Shown piece by piece: positions 27,429 through 35,477 of a stretch of DNA of 64,000 nt. The notes beneath the pieces were generated by a model, which had not been told where the DNA came from, did no database searches, and saw nothing but the letters and a program-made list of their open reading frames with translations. The stretch's first letter is position 1; each line of letters begins with the position of its first letter. The DNA lies in assembly GCF_002013915.1 (NCBI RefSeq), contig NZ_MBTF01000023.1, forward strand, positions 496,001-560,000, in the 5' to 3' direction. The stretch comes from Mucilaginibacter pedocola (lineage in GTDB: Bacteria; Bacteroidota; Bacteroidia; Sphingobacteriales; Sphingobacteriaceae). Made by a program: the position numbers and the translations under genes.

Positions 27429-28574
27429 TTATCCCCCTATCACCTCCACTAAAAACTGAATAGCCCCTTCGGAATGCAATGCCTCGGTAGATTGCATAGT
27501 CATTTCTGCAGTTTCGGATGCGCGTGTACGCATTTGCTTTTCATAGGCGGCAATTGCTGATAGTGTGTCGGGATGATTTTCGTTCAATAAAGCCTGCGCC
27601 AGTTCAAGGGCATCCAACATCGCCATATTTACACCTTCGCCTGCGTAAGGAGGCATGAGGTGGGCGGCATCGCCAAGGATGGTTAGGTTAGGCTGTGCCT
27701 CCCAGGTTTGGTCTAACGGCATGCAATACTGCGAGCGGGGGATAAATGGCCCTGTGGCATTTTTAAAAAGTTCCTGCCATATGTCAGCCCATCCGGCGTA
27801 TTCGGCTTTAAACCAGGCAAGCACTTGTGCTTTATCTGCAAAATCTATCCCGCTTGTGCGCACCCAGTCTTCGGCGCATTTAAAGCCGGGGTAAAATACC
27901 AAGCTGCCATCGCCTTTAGAACTAACGATCAAGCTCTTCTCATCGCCAAAGGCAAATATTTTACCGCCGTTAAGTAACTCGTGTATTTTAGGGCTGTTTT
28001 GAGCCGAAAGATAAACAGCTCCCTCCATAGCCGTAACTCCAGAATAGAACGGTTTAATAGGCGTAAGGTAGGGGCGAAGCTTTGAGTTAGCGCCATCGGC
28101 CGCTACAGCTATATCGGCGTAAACTTTTTGCCCGTTCTTAAATTCAATATCCCAACCGCTACCGTTCGGCTGTATGGCCGCAAATTGGCTATCCCATATT
28201 ACGGTACCGGGCTTTAAGGATTCCAGCAGGATATTTTGTAGAGGCCCACGGTCGATCTCGGGCCTTATGGTGTCTTCGCGCGGGGTTTCTTTATCATCGT
28301 ACACCAACGTGGCGTGTTTATCTGCAATGCGTAAGGCATCGGCGCCTGGGCGGTAGTTAGCCCAAAATTCATCCATTAAACCGGCAGCATCTAAGGCTGC
28401 CAAGCCCGATTCTTCGTGGAGGTCTAACGTGGCACCTTTGGGGCGGGCATCTTTATGTGCGTCGCGTTCATAAACGTTAACATCGGCACCGTGCATTTGC
28501 AACAGGCGCGCCAGTGTAAGCCCGCCCGGGCCGCCGCCTATAATGGCTATCTTTTTATTGGCTATTGAGTTCAT
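27429..28574 (-). CDS. FAD-dependent monooxygenase, TetX-like
   Basis: 381 residues from the ATG at 28574; an in-frame extension to 28658 is not supported. A class A flavin monooxygenase: GxGxxG in IAIIGGGPGGLTLARLL, the DG motif in AVAADGANSKLR and the GD motif in TILGDAAHLMPPYAGEGVNMAMLDA. The overall pattern (YERDAHKDAR, GATLDLHEESG, AHLMPPYAGEGVN) is that of TetX and relatives. By my recollection of TetX, substrate contacts Gln192, Arg213 and His234 are not kept here, so tetracycline inactivation should not be assumed. Its start faces an ABM-family monooxygenase gene across a 163-base gap. Confidence 0.88.
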   Translation of the reverse strand: MNSIANKKIAIIGGGPGGLTLARLLQMHGADVNVYERDAHKDARPKGATLDLHEESGLAALDAAGLMDEFWANYRPGADALRIADKHATLVYDDKETPREDTIRPEIDRGPLQNILLESLKPGTVIWDSQFAAIQPNGSGWDIEFKNGQKVYADIAVAADGANSKLRPYLTPIKPFYSGVTAMEGAVYLSAQNSPKIHELLNGGKIFAFGDEKSLIVSSKGDGSLVFYPGFKCAEDWVRTSGIDFADKAQVLAWFKAEYAGWADIWQELFKNATGPFIPRSQYCMPLDQTWEAQPNLTILGDAAHLMPPYAGEGVNMAMLDALELAQALLNENHPDTLSAIAAYEKQMRTRASETAEMTMQSTEALHSEGAIQFLVEVIGG

Positions 28575-28684
28575 TGTCGAAAGTATTTTAGCATTCTGCC
28601 TAATATTGAAGACGACCATAGCCCTCGCATATTTTAAAGTATCTGCTGAAAAATACACCTATATATCATTATAGCGGCTTTGCT

Positions 28685-28727
28685 GTTCTTTTCATCTGAA
28701 ATCTGCACATTTGCATACCTGCACATT
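28685..28727. repeat. ATCTGCACATTTG-type repeat
   Basis: ATCTGAAATCTGCACATTTGCATACCTGCACATT. The same words occur in inverse order at 15215-15250 after gcvP. It lies in the divergent gap in front of the ABM gene. Confidence 0.5.
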
Positions 28728-28737
28728 CAACCGCGCC

Positions 28738-29049
28738 ATGATAGCTGAAACCCCACAACCACCTTACTATGCTGTAATATTTACCTCCATCCGTACGTCC
28801 GTCGACGATGGCTATGGCGATATGGCTACCGAAATGGTGAAACTGGCTGCCGAACAGAAAGGTTTTTTAGGAGTTGAGTCTGCCCGTAACGAAACCGGCA
28901 TTACGGTGTCTTATTGGAAAACGCCGGAGGATATCAAAAACTGGAAGGCCGTGGCAAGGCACCAACTGGCGCAAAAAACGGGGCGCGAAAAATGGTACGA
29001 AAGTTATAAAGTACGCATTTGCCTGGTAGAGCGCGATTACGGTTTTTAA
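28738..29049 (+). CDS. Antibiotic biosynthesis monooxygenase (ABM) family protein
   Basis: 103 residues from the ATG at 28738 (an in-frame start at 28711 lies within a repeat). One ferredoxin-like ABM domain, residues about 10-95: YAVIFTSIRTS, KGFLGVESAR, ITVSYWKTPEDIKNWK and HQLAQKTGREKWYESY. The family includes small cofactor-free oxygenases and heme-degrading enzymes, and many members of unknown substrate. The conserved Trp and His of the W-x(n)-H pattern are present in WKAVARHQLAQ. Divergent from the TetX-like gene, which suggests, without proving, a shared small-molecule oxidation role. Confidence 0.85.
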   Translation: MIAETPQPPYYAVIFTSIRTSVDDGYGDMATEMVKLAAEQKGFLGVESARNETGITVSYWKTPEDIKNWKAVARHQLAQKTGREKWYESYKVRICLVERDYGF

Positions 29050-29343
29050 GCGAAAATAAAATTTCGCGCCCTCCTTATTTTTTGCTATTTTCAAGCGGAA
29101 AGAGTTATCATACTGCTGTTTTACAGTTGCGTACTTTGATGTTTACAAAATTATTGTCCAAATTAGTATTCAGTGTAACTTTTATGTGGTTTTAGGCGTA
29201 TAAACGTTTCGCCGGTTACTGTGGGGTTTGTGCAGCAGTAGGTTTTAATTACTTTGCGAGCCTGAAAACAATCGAGAATTTATTTAGTTTACAACTTATA
29301 GGAGTACAACTTTTTTAATGTTATTTCCGTACAAGGATTAGAT

Positions 29344-29766
29344 ATGAGCCCTAATAATAACAAATCCGTGAGCGTTTTATTGGTTGATGACGACGAGATC
29401 AACAACTTCATCTCTATTAAACTGATTAAAAAAGCTTTAGCGAACACAGACATCATGGCCTGCCTGAACGGGAGATTTGCGATCGATCAGCTCGCGGATA
29501 TCCAACGGAAAGACCCAAGTAAACTACCCGATTACATTTTGCTGGATATAAACATGCCGATAATGAATGGCTGGGAGTTTTTGGATGAGTACAAGCGCAT
29601 CAATCTCGATCCGCTTGGCAAAAGCAAGATTTTTATTATTTCCTCATCTGTTTTCAGCAACGATATCAACAAAGCGCGCTCGTACCCGCTGGTGAAAGAT
29701 TTTATATCTAAACCGCTTAACGTTGATAAAATAAAGGAACTTTTCGGGGTTACTGAAGAGGCGTAA
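29344..29766 (+). CDS. Single-domain response regulator (CheY-like)
   Basis: 140 residues, receiver domain only. Acidic pocket in VLLVDDDEINN, phospho-acceptor Asp in YILLDINMPIMNGWEF, Thr/Ser at FIISSSVF and the conserved Lys in FISKPL. There is no output domain, so it acts by protein contact or phosphotransfer. The 294-base upstream gap holds no gene. Its 3' end overlaps the convergent metallo-hydrolase gene by 17 bases. Confidence 0.93.
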   Translation: MSPNNNKSVSVLLVDDDEINNFISIKLIKKALANTDIMACLNGRFAIDQLADIQRKDPSKLPDYILLDINMPIMNGWEFLDEYKRINLDPLGKSKIFIISSSVFSNDINKARSYPLVKDFISKPLNVDKIKELFGVTEEA

Positions 29767-30523
29767 CCGTAAATTGTTCGTCTTGATAGCTTACTGTACC
29801 TACAGCATTTGCGCGGGCGTGGTAAAATAAACAGGTATAACCTTCTGCAGCAGCTTTTTTGCCGTACTCTATTCTTAATTCTGCCGAACGGTGGCCATCA
29901 TAATCGTATTTGGCCACAAATTTCCTTATCAGTTGCTCGGGTTCGGGTAATTCATCACCTCCAAAAAACACTTTACTGCCATCCAGATCAAACCAAAGCA
30001 CCTGGTGGTATTTGCTATGGCCTGCGCTCGGCTCATAAGTAATGCCCGGCCTAAACTCGCCGTTGCCTTCTACAAGCGTCATTTTCACTTTGTCCTTCAG
30101 GGCTTCAAAAATCTCTTTATGGTACGATGATGATGCGCCGGTTAGTGCATATTCCCATTCCTGTTTATTGATCATGTGCTCGGCATCGGGGAAGCTTGGC
30201 TCCAGTTTGCCGTTGCGCTCAACCACCAGGCCGCCTGAGTGGTCGTAATGCAGGTGGCTCATGATGACAAGGGTAACATCCTCCGGGTCGAAGCCGGCGT
30301 TACGGATGTGCTGGTGCAGCAATAATTCGTCGCGGGTATCTTTATAACCCAGGCCGGCATCTAATAAAATAAGGTCGGTACTTGTTTTAAGCAGGAAAGG
30401 GTTCACATGGATGAACAACGAACCGGGGCGGTCTTTTCTATTATCCGTTTCCGGGTTAAAAGGAATAAACTTTTTTGTACTATCAACCGAATACGAGCCC
30501 TCGCCTAAAACAAAAATTTCCAT
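29750..30523 (-). CDS. MBL-fold metallo-hydrolase
   Basis: 257 residues. Metal motif HLHYDHSGG (H-x-H-x-D-H) at about residue 92, GHSKYHQVLWF with the next ligand His, and FFGGDELPE providing the Asp. The general family includes lactonases, glyoxalase II and other hydrolases; similarity to the AHL-lactonase-like group is seen only at motif level. No signal peptide, so cytoplasmic. Ends tail to tail with the response regulator gene. The region upstream (30524-30602) is short and then becomes the repeat element. Confidence 0.85.
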   Translation of the reverse strand: MEIFVLGEGSYSVDSTKKFIPFNPETDNRKDRPGSLFIHVNPFLLKTSTDLILLDAGLGYKDTRDELLLHQHIRNAGFDPEDVTLVIMSHLHYDHSGGLVVERNGKLEPSFPDAEHMINKQEWEYALTGASSSYHKEIFEALKDKVKMTLVEGNGEFRPGITYEPSAGHSKYHQVLWFDLDGSKVFFGGDELPEPEQLIRKFVAKYDYDGHRSAELRIEYGKKAAAEGYTCLFYHARANAVGTVSYQDEQFTVTPLQ

Positions 30524-30602
30524 AGTGGCGCAAATATACGGCTATAAATTGTAACGGTTTAGTCATAAGGGGTGTCTATTAGAATATGGGAGGGGGGCGA
30601 AA

Positions 30603-30772
30603 TTTAACCACGGAGCCCGCAGAGGTTACGCGGAGGTGAACAGAGCTTTGCAAATTGACTTAAGAGTTTTAATTTTTCTTTGCGGCTTAGCGCCTTTGCG
30701 TGAGTAAATAACCACAAGACAGGCTCTCTGCGAACCTCTGTGCAACCTCCGCGCCCTCTGTGGTTAAATAGC
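30603..30772. repeat. Large inverted repeat element with TTTAACCACGGAG arms
   Basis: Left arm TTTAACCACGGAG...CAGAGG...CGCGGAGGT and right arm ACCTCCGCG...CTCTGTGGTTAAA are complementary over about 30 bases with few mismatches. The centre carries CTTTGCGGCTTAGCGCCTTTGCGTGAG, i.e. CGCAAAG-family units in reverse. It lies just upstream of the BlaI promoter. Confidence 0.7.
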
Positions 30773-30809
30773 CGCTATGTTAAAAACTGTTAAAATATTC
30801 ACAAATAAT

Positions 30810-30856
30810 TTTGATATACGAAATCTATCGTAGATATTTGTACGAAGGGATTCGTA
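30810..30856 (+). promoter_or_regulatory. blaI-type promoter with two tandem operator palindromes
   Basis: A -33 TTTG (30810-30813) and a -7-like GATATTTG (30833-30840) are 19 bases apart, the usual Bacteroidota spacing. Two 16-base palindromes surround the -7 element: TACGA-N6-TCGTA at 30817-30832, filling the spacer, and TACGAA-N4-TTCGTA at 30841-30856, right after it. Their centres are 24 bases apart. TAC...GTA half-sites are typical of BlaI/MecI operators, so this is very probably the autoregulatory site of the repressor encoded from 30868. Confidence 0.7.
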
Positions 30857-30867
30857 ATAAGGATAAA

Positions 30868-31242
30868 ATGGAACTGAAACCAACAGAAAGCGAGCTGGAA
30901 ATTTTACAGGTGATCTGGAAAAAGGGCGAGTGTACCGTTCGCGAGGTGCACGAAGAACTCATTAAAAGCAAAGAATCGGGTTATACCACTACCCTGAAAC
31001 TGATGCAGATAATGCACGAAAAAGGTTTGGTAGAGCGTAACACCAATGCCAAAACACACCTGTACAAAGCGGTAATTACCCAGCGCGAGGCGCAGAAGGG
31101 CGCGTTGGATAAGATCATATCCACCGTGTTCAAGGGCTCTACCAGCGACTTGGTGATACAGGCCCTTGGCCAGCATCGCGCCTCTAAGGATGAGATAGAC
31201 GCCATTAAAGATTACTTGAAGCAGTTTGAAGGTAGAGAATAG
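30868..31242 (+). CDS. BlaI/MecI/CopY family transcriptional repressor
   Basis: 124 residues from the ATG at 30868; the longer frame from 30811 would run through the operator palindromes and is rejected. Winged helix domain residues about 5-72 (TESELEILQVIWKKGECTVREVHEEL, then YTTTLKLMQIMHEKGL) and a C-terminal dimerisation helix region. Such repressors are cleaved or released by a cognate M56 metallopeptidase; that partner follows 119 bases downstream. Self-regulation is likely through the two palindromes. Confidence 0.93.
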   Translation: MELKPTESELEILQVIWKKGECTVREVHEELIKSKESGYTTTLKLMQIMHEKGLVERNTNAKTHLYKAVITQREAQKGALDKIISTVFKGSTSDLVIQALGQHRASKDEIDAIKDYLKQFEGRE

Positions 31243-31345
31243 AGGTTAGAGAATAGAGGTTAGAGGTTAGCGCTTTTTACTTTAGGATTTAGCGTTTAGT
31301 TTTTAGAATTTCTCCTCATTTAGAATTTAGGTTTTAGATCTTAGA
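31243..31345. repeat. TTAGAGGTTAG / TTTAGAATTT repeat between repressor and peptidase genes
   Basis: Direct units AGAGGTTAGAG and AGAATAGAGG, then GATTTAGCGTTTAG, TTTAGAATTT. It occupies almost the whole 119-base gap inside an otherwise obvious operon. Confidence 0.55.
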
Positions 31346-31361
31346 ATTTAAATAACATAAA

Positions 31362-33446
31362 ATGCAAAGCTTGTTGTATAACATCAGCCAGGTTTTAGGT
31401 ATCGCCATTCTGCACTCGTTGTGGCAGGGTTTGTTGGTTTGGTTTCTGTTGCGTATAGCCTTCGGGGCCATGCCGCTGCTGCCTGCCGCTAAAAAATATA
31501 ACGTGGCTTTACTAGCCATGTTCGGTATTGCTGCCTGGTTTATGGTTACCTTGTTTAAAGAAGCAAGTAATTTTAACTGGCACCCGGTGAATACAACAGG
31601 TGCAGGCTTTGTACAGCAGCCCGGGCTGGTTAACCAGCTATCGCCCTTTACAGCACAGGCCGACAGGTATTACTATGTTATTGAAGGTTATTTGCCCTAC
31701 ATTTCTATCCTTTATATAGCAGGTTTAGTGGTGAACCTGCTTAAACTGAGCTATTGCCGGCTAAAGCTGCGCCAAATAAAAAAAGCGCTGTTGCCTGCCG
31801 CCCAATTGCAATGGCTAACCGAAGAATTTGCAGCCAAACTTAATATCAGCCGCTATGTGCGCGTACATTTTAGCGAGTTGGTTGATGTTCCCTGCATGTT
31901 GGGGTATTTGAAACCTATTATCCTTTTACCAATTTCCCTATCTGCTAACCTCACCGTTGCCGAAACGGAGGCTATTTTACTGCACGAACTCGCCCATATT
32001 AAACGGAATGATTATTTGGTGAACCTGCTGCAGCAGGTAATAAATTCCTTATTGTTCTTTAATCCTTTTGCCCAAATAATAAACCGTTTAATAAGCGTTG
32101 AGCGCGAGAACTGCTGCGACGACCTGGTGGTGCAAACCACCAATAACCCGTTGGTTTACGCCCGTGCATTGCTCAAGTTAGAAGAAAGCAGGCATGCAAA
32201 CCTGCAGTTTGCCCTTGCGGCGAGCACCAACAAAAATGTTTTACTAACCAGAATTGAACGCATCATGAAAACTCAACAAAAAATAGGCAATATACGCCAC
32301 CTGGTGCTTGCCATATTACTTTTAGCCGGCAGCTTAAGCAGCATTGCCTGGCTAAACCCCGAAATTAAGAACGGTAAAGTAACCGTAAAAGCAGTAAAAC
32401 CTGCCGAAGTAATTGATAACCTGAATACCCTTTTTGCCGATACTACCCGTAAAAAAGCCGCTAAAGCCAAACCCGCTAAAAAGGCCGTTGCCGCAAACAA
32501 AACAAAAACCTACGTAAACGACGAAGGTATCCACTACAATTTTAACGACCCCGAGCTTGACCGCCTGAGCGCCGACGTACAAAAACAGGCCGACGTAATA
32601 AACAAATACTACAACAGTGCCGAGTTTAAGGCTATATCTGCCGACCTGGAAAAACGCGGCAAAGAGATAGGCGATTTTTACGCCAAACCCGAACTAACAA
32701 GTTTAAGCGAGAAGATGGGTAAGCTGGGCGAGGAGTTCTCGAAAAAATACGGCAACAACCCCGATGCTGAGAAGTACAGCCAGCAAATGGGCGAATTAGG
32801 CAAGAAGATGGGCGATTATTACAACTCATCGGCATTTAAAGATATGAACAACGCCCTGAGGAAGAAATACAACATCACCAGCGACTATAACGACAGCCGC
32901 GACGAGAACTACAAAAAATACCAGGACGAGTTGCACACTAAAATACCTGCTGATGTGCAGCAGTACAGCGAAACCATGCGCGCCTTGGGCGAAAAAATGC
33001 GCAGCTTTTATCAATCTGCAGATTATGTGGCCGCGCGCGACCAAATGAAACTGATGGGAGATAGCATGCGCAAGGCTTATAACAACCCTGCCATGAAGCA
33101 GCAGCAGGAAGAGATGCGTAAGCTCAGCCAAAAAATGCACGACTATACCAAAAGCCCTGAGCTTGCCCGTGCCAAAAAAGAGTTGAAAGAAGCTTCAGCA
33201 CGCTTAAAGGCCTATACCAAAACCCCCGCCTTCGAGAAAAAGATGAAGGAATACCGCAAGCAAATGAAGGCTTACAATTGGGATAATAACTTCAAGTTCG
33301 ACTACGATAACGACAATAACAATAATAACGACAATGATAACGACAGCAATGATAGTGCTGAGCGTATAAAAAAGGAAATAAAAGAAGCCCGTAAAGCCGC
33401 AGAAGAAGCCGCTAAAGAAGCGCCCGCGGAGCCGGTGAAGCCGTAA
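31362..33446 (+). CDS. M56 family metallopeptidase (BlaR1-like) with 23-residue-repeat tail
   Basis: 694 residues. Four TM segments: about 8-30, 38-58, 105-125 and 312-332. The zinc motif HELAH (His208-Glu209-x-x-His212) and the following SVERENCCDD block, which carries the third ligand, are intact. BlaR1-type proteins sense a periplasmic signal and cleave a BlaI repressor in the cytoplasm. In place of a penicillin-binding or TonB C-terminus, residues about 417-638 consist of some nine helical units of 23 residues (Y-x-S/P...M-x-x-L-G-x-K-M-x-x-Y), highly charged, followed by an Asn/Asp-rich run and a Lys/Glu/Ala tail. The upstream BlaI gene is its partner. The ligand for the repeat tail is unknown. 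Confidence 0.9.
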   Translation: MQSLLYNISQVLGIAILHSLWQGLLVWFLLRIAFGAMPLLPAAKKYNVALLAMFGIAAWFMVTLFKEASNFNWHPVNTTGAGFVQQPGLVNQLSPFTAQADRYYYVIEGYLPYISILYIAGLVVNLLKLSYCRLKLRQIKKALLPAAQLQWLTEEFAAKLNISRYVRVHFSELVDVPCMLGYLKPIILLPISLSANLTVAETEAILLHELAHIKRNDYLVNLLQQVINSLLFFNPFAQIINRLISVERENCCDDLVVQTTNNPLVYARALLKLEESRHANLQFALAASTNKNVLLTRIERIMKTQQKIGNIRHLVLAILLLAGSLSSIAWLNPEIKNGKVTVKAVKPAEVIDNLNTLFADTTRKKAAKAKPAKKAVAANKTKTYVNDEGIHYNFNDPELDRLSADVQKQADVINKYYNSAEFKAISADLEKRGKEIGDFYAKPELTSLSEKMGKLGEEFSKKYGNNPDAEKYSQQMGELGKKMGDYYNSSAFKDMNNALRKKYNITSDYNDSRDENYKKYQDELHTKIPADVQQYSETMRALGEKMRSFYQSADYVAARDQMKLMGDSMRKAYNNPAMKQQQEEMRKLSQKMHDYTKSPELARAKKELKEASARLKAYTKTPAFEKKMKEYRKQMKAYNWDNNFKFDYDNDNNNNNDNDNDSNDSAERIKKEIKEARKAAEEAAKEAPAEPVKP

Positions 33447-33605
33447 GGCAGTTAGCAGTGGGCAGTTTGCAGTAAGCAGTTGCCAGTTATCGGTTCGCAG
33501 TTTGCGGAGAGTAGAAGCAGTTTACTGCTACATATTCTGTAAACTGCGAACCGTTATTGCATATAGCATAGTAACTGCGGAACTGCCCACCGCAAACCGC
33601 AAACT
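33447..33605. repeat. GCAGTTTGC-family inverted repeat
   Basis: Left part: CAGTTTGCAGTAAGCAGTTGCCAGTTATCGGTTCGCAGTTTGCGG. Right part: GTAAACTGCGAACCGTT, AACTGCGGAACTGCCC, CCGCAAACCGCAAACTG. The two halves are complementary in opposite order. Shorter copies: 10190-10216 and 36384-36426. Confidence 0.65.
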
Positions 33606-33692
33606 GAAATTAGCTATTTTTTTTAGCAAAATCTTTTCGATAAACATCCTTTTCGTAATTTAGTGCTTTCAAAAAAACAGAAAGCGCTTGTT

Positions 33693-35447
33693 ATGCTGCA
33701 GAAGCTCACTATACAAAATTACGCACTGATAGATAACCTCGAGATCAAGTTCGATAAGGGCCTAAACATCCTTACGGGCGAGACCGGGGCGGGTAAATCC
33801 ATTATTTTGGGGGCGCTATCGCTGATATTGGGGCAGCGTGCCGAGAGCAAATACTTCTTCAATCAGCAAAAAAAATGTGTGATAGAAGGCTCTTTTAAAA
33901 TAACCGGCTTTAAACTTAAAAGCTTTTTTGAAGAGCACGACCTGGACCATGAGGACGAAACAGTTCTGCGCCGCGAAATATCGAGCGATGGCAAAAGCCG
34001 CGCTTTTATAAACGATACACCGGTAAATCTTACCCTCCTGAAACAGTTCGGCGAGAAGCTGATCGATATCCACTCGCAGCATGCCACACAGGAAATAAAC
34101 GACCCCGATTTTCAGTTATTGGTGGTTGATGGCGTTGCTGACCATCAGCCACTGCTTACCGAGTACCAAACCAAATATAAGGCTTACCGTAAGTCGCTTA
34201 CCCAGCTACAGCAACTTATCGAACAAAACGATAAAGCTAAAGCCGACCTGGACTACTTCCAGTTCCAGTTTGATGAATTGGATAAGGCAGCCCTTGCCGG
34301 CGATGAGCAGGAGGCGTTGGAGCGCGAGCTAAACACGTTAAACAATGCCGAGGAAATAAAACGCAACTTGCTTGGCGCACACTACCTCATGCACGAGGGC
34401 GAAACATCGGCCATTATACAACTCCGCGAGGCCGGGCAGCAATTATCATCGGTAGAGAAATTTACGCCCGAAGTTGAAGAACTACACGAGCGCCTCAAGA
34501 GCACATTGATAGAACTGAAAGACATTGCCGCCGAAATAGAAACCATAGAGCAGCGCACCTTTACCAACGAAGCCCGCGCCGAGGAAGTGAACACCCGCCT
34601 GAGCCTGTTATACAACCTGCAAAAAAAGCACAGAGTAAGCACTAACGACGAACTATTGGCCATACAAGCCGACCTGTCTGAGAAGATAGCGCAGGCCGTT
34701 TTTGGTGATGAAGCGGTAGAAAAACTGCAAAAGCAAATAGATGCTGCCAAACAGGAACTGGAAAAATTAGCTGCCAAACTATCTGCCAATCGCAAAAAGG
34801 CCATCCCTGTTATTACTAAGAAAGTGCTGGATAACCTGGCAGAAATGGGGATGGGGAATTCGGCGATGGAGATAGATCAGGTAGTGAGGGAGGCGGTAAG
34901 TCCGCAAGTCGGGAAAGACGCTTCGTCTGCGGACTTTCGGACTTCCGGACTTTCGGACCATCTTACAAAGACTGGTACCGATAACATTCACTTCCTTTTC
35001 TCAGCTAACAAGGGGCATGCTTTGGCGGATATGAGCAAGGTGGTATCGGGCGGTGAGTTGAGCAGGCTGATGCTCAGCATAAAATCTATCATTGCAGAAT
35101 ACACTGCTTTGCCAACTATTATTTTCGATGAGATAGATACGGGGGTAAGCGGCGAAGTAGCTAACAAGGTAGGGCAGGTGATGGAGCGCCTGGCGCAAAA
35201 CCTGCAAGTGATTACCATAACCCACCTGCCGCAAATTGCCGGTAAAGGCAAAAGCCATTATTTTGTTTTTAAAGACCATAGCGACGCCGTTACCAAAACC
35301 CAGATAAGAAAACTAACCAACGAAGAACGCGTGCGCGAAATTGCCAAAATGCTAAGCGGCGATAAGCCCGGCGAAAGTGCTTTACAAAACGCAAGGGAAT
35401 TGTTGGGGCAACCTAATCCGCTAAGCGGGGAGTTGGACCTGCGGTAG
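33693..35447 (+). CDS. recN: DNA repair protein RecN (SMC-like ATPase)
   Basis: 584 residues from the ATG at 33693 (MLQKLTIQNYALIDNLEIKF); an upstream GTG at 33663 is unlikely. Walker A GETGAGKSIILGAL near residue 32, long coiled coil about 160-360, ABC signature VSGGELSRLMLSIK near 453 and Walker B TIIFDEIDTGVSGE. It acts in the cytoplasm in double-strand break repair. Odd feature: about 20-25 residues near 403-425 (S-P-Q-V-G-K-D-A-S-S... to ...G-L-S-D-H) have no place in the usual RecN alignment and coincide with a palindromic repeat at 34899-34957. The reading frame stays open and both ATPase halves are intact. Confidence 0.96.
   Translation: MLQKLTIQNYALIDNLEIKFDKGLNILTGETGAGKSIILGALSLILGQRAESKYFFNQQKKCVIEGSFKITGFKLKSFFEEHDLDHEDETVLRREISSDGKSRAFINDTPVNLTLLKQFGEKLIDIHSQHATQEINDPDFQLLVVDGVADHQPLLTEYQTKYKAYRKSLTQLQQLIEQNDKAKADLDYFQFQFDELDKAALAGDEQEALERELNTLNNAEEIKRNLLGAHYLMHEGETSAIIQLREAGQQLSSVEKFTPEVEELHERLKSTLIELKDIAAEIETIEQRTFTNEARAEEVNTRLSLLYNLQKKHRVSTNDELLAIQADLSEKIAQAVFGDEAVEKLQKQIDAAKQELEKLAAKLSANRKKAIPVITKKVLDNLAEMGMGNSAMEIDQVVREAVSPQVGKDASSADFRTSGLSDHLTKTGTDNIHFLFSANKGHALADMSKVVSGGELSRLMLSIKSIIAEYTALPTIIFDEIDTGVSGEVANKVGQVMERLAQNLQVITITHLPQIAGKGKSHYFVFKDHSDAVTKTQIRKLTNEERVREIAKMLSGDKPGESALQNARELLGQPNPLSGELDLR
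34899..34957. repeat. Palindromic repeat inserted in frame within recN
   Basis: AGTCCGCA (34899-34906) and TGCGGACT (34928-34935) are perfect inverted arms, with an inner GACG-CTT-CGTC hairpin; then TTTCGGACT, TCCGGACTTTCGGAC units follow. This is the same AAGTCxxxAAGTC / TTCGGACT word set as the intergenic repeats at 22037 and 50563. It lies just ahead of the second ATPase half of recN. Confidence 0.7.
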
Positions 35448-35477
35448 ATAAATAGTTGTTTAAATTTATAAGCAAGT

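Noticed and set aside
30811-30867. Longer N-terminus for the BlaI repressor
   Set aside because: It would be coded by the promoter and operator palindromes; the ATG at 30868 gives the usual BlaI start.
33447-33605. CRISPR-like array
   Set aside because: The units are variable, mirrored and without spacers of constant length; there are no cas genes.
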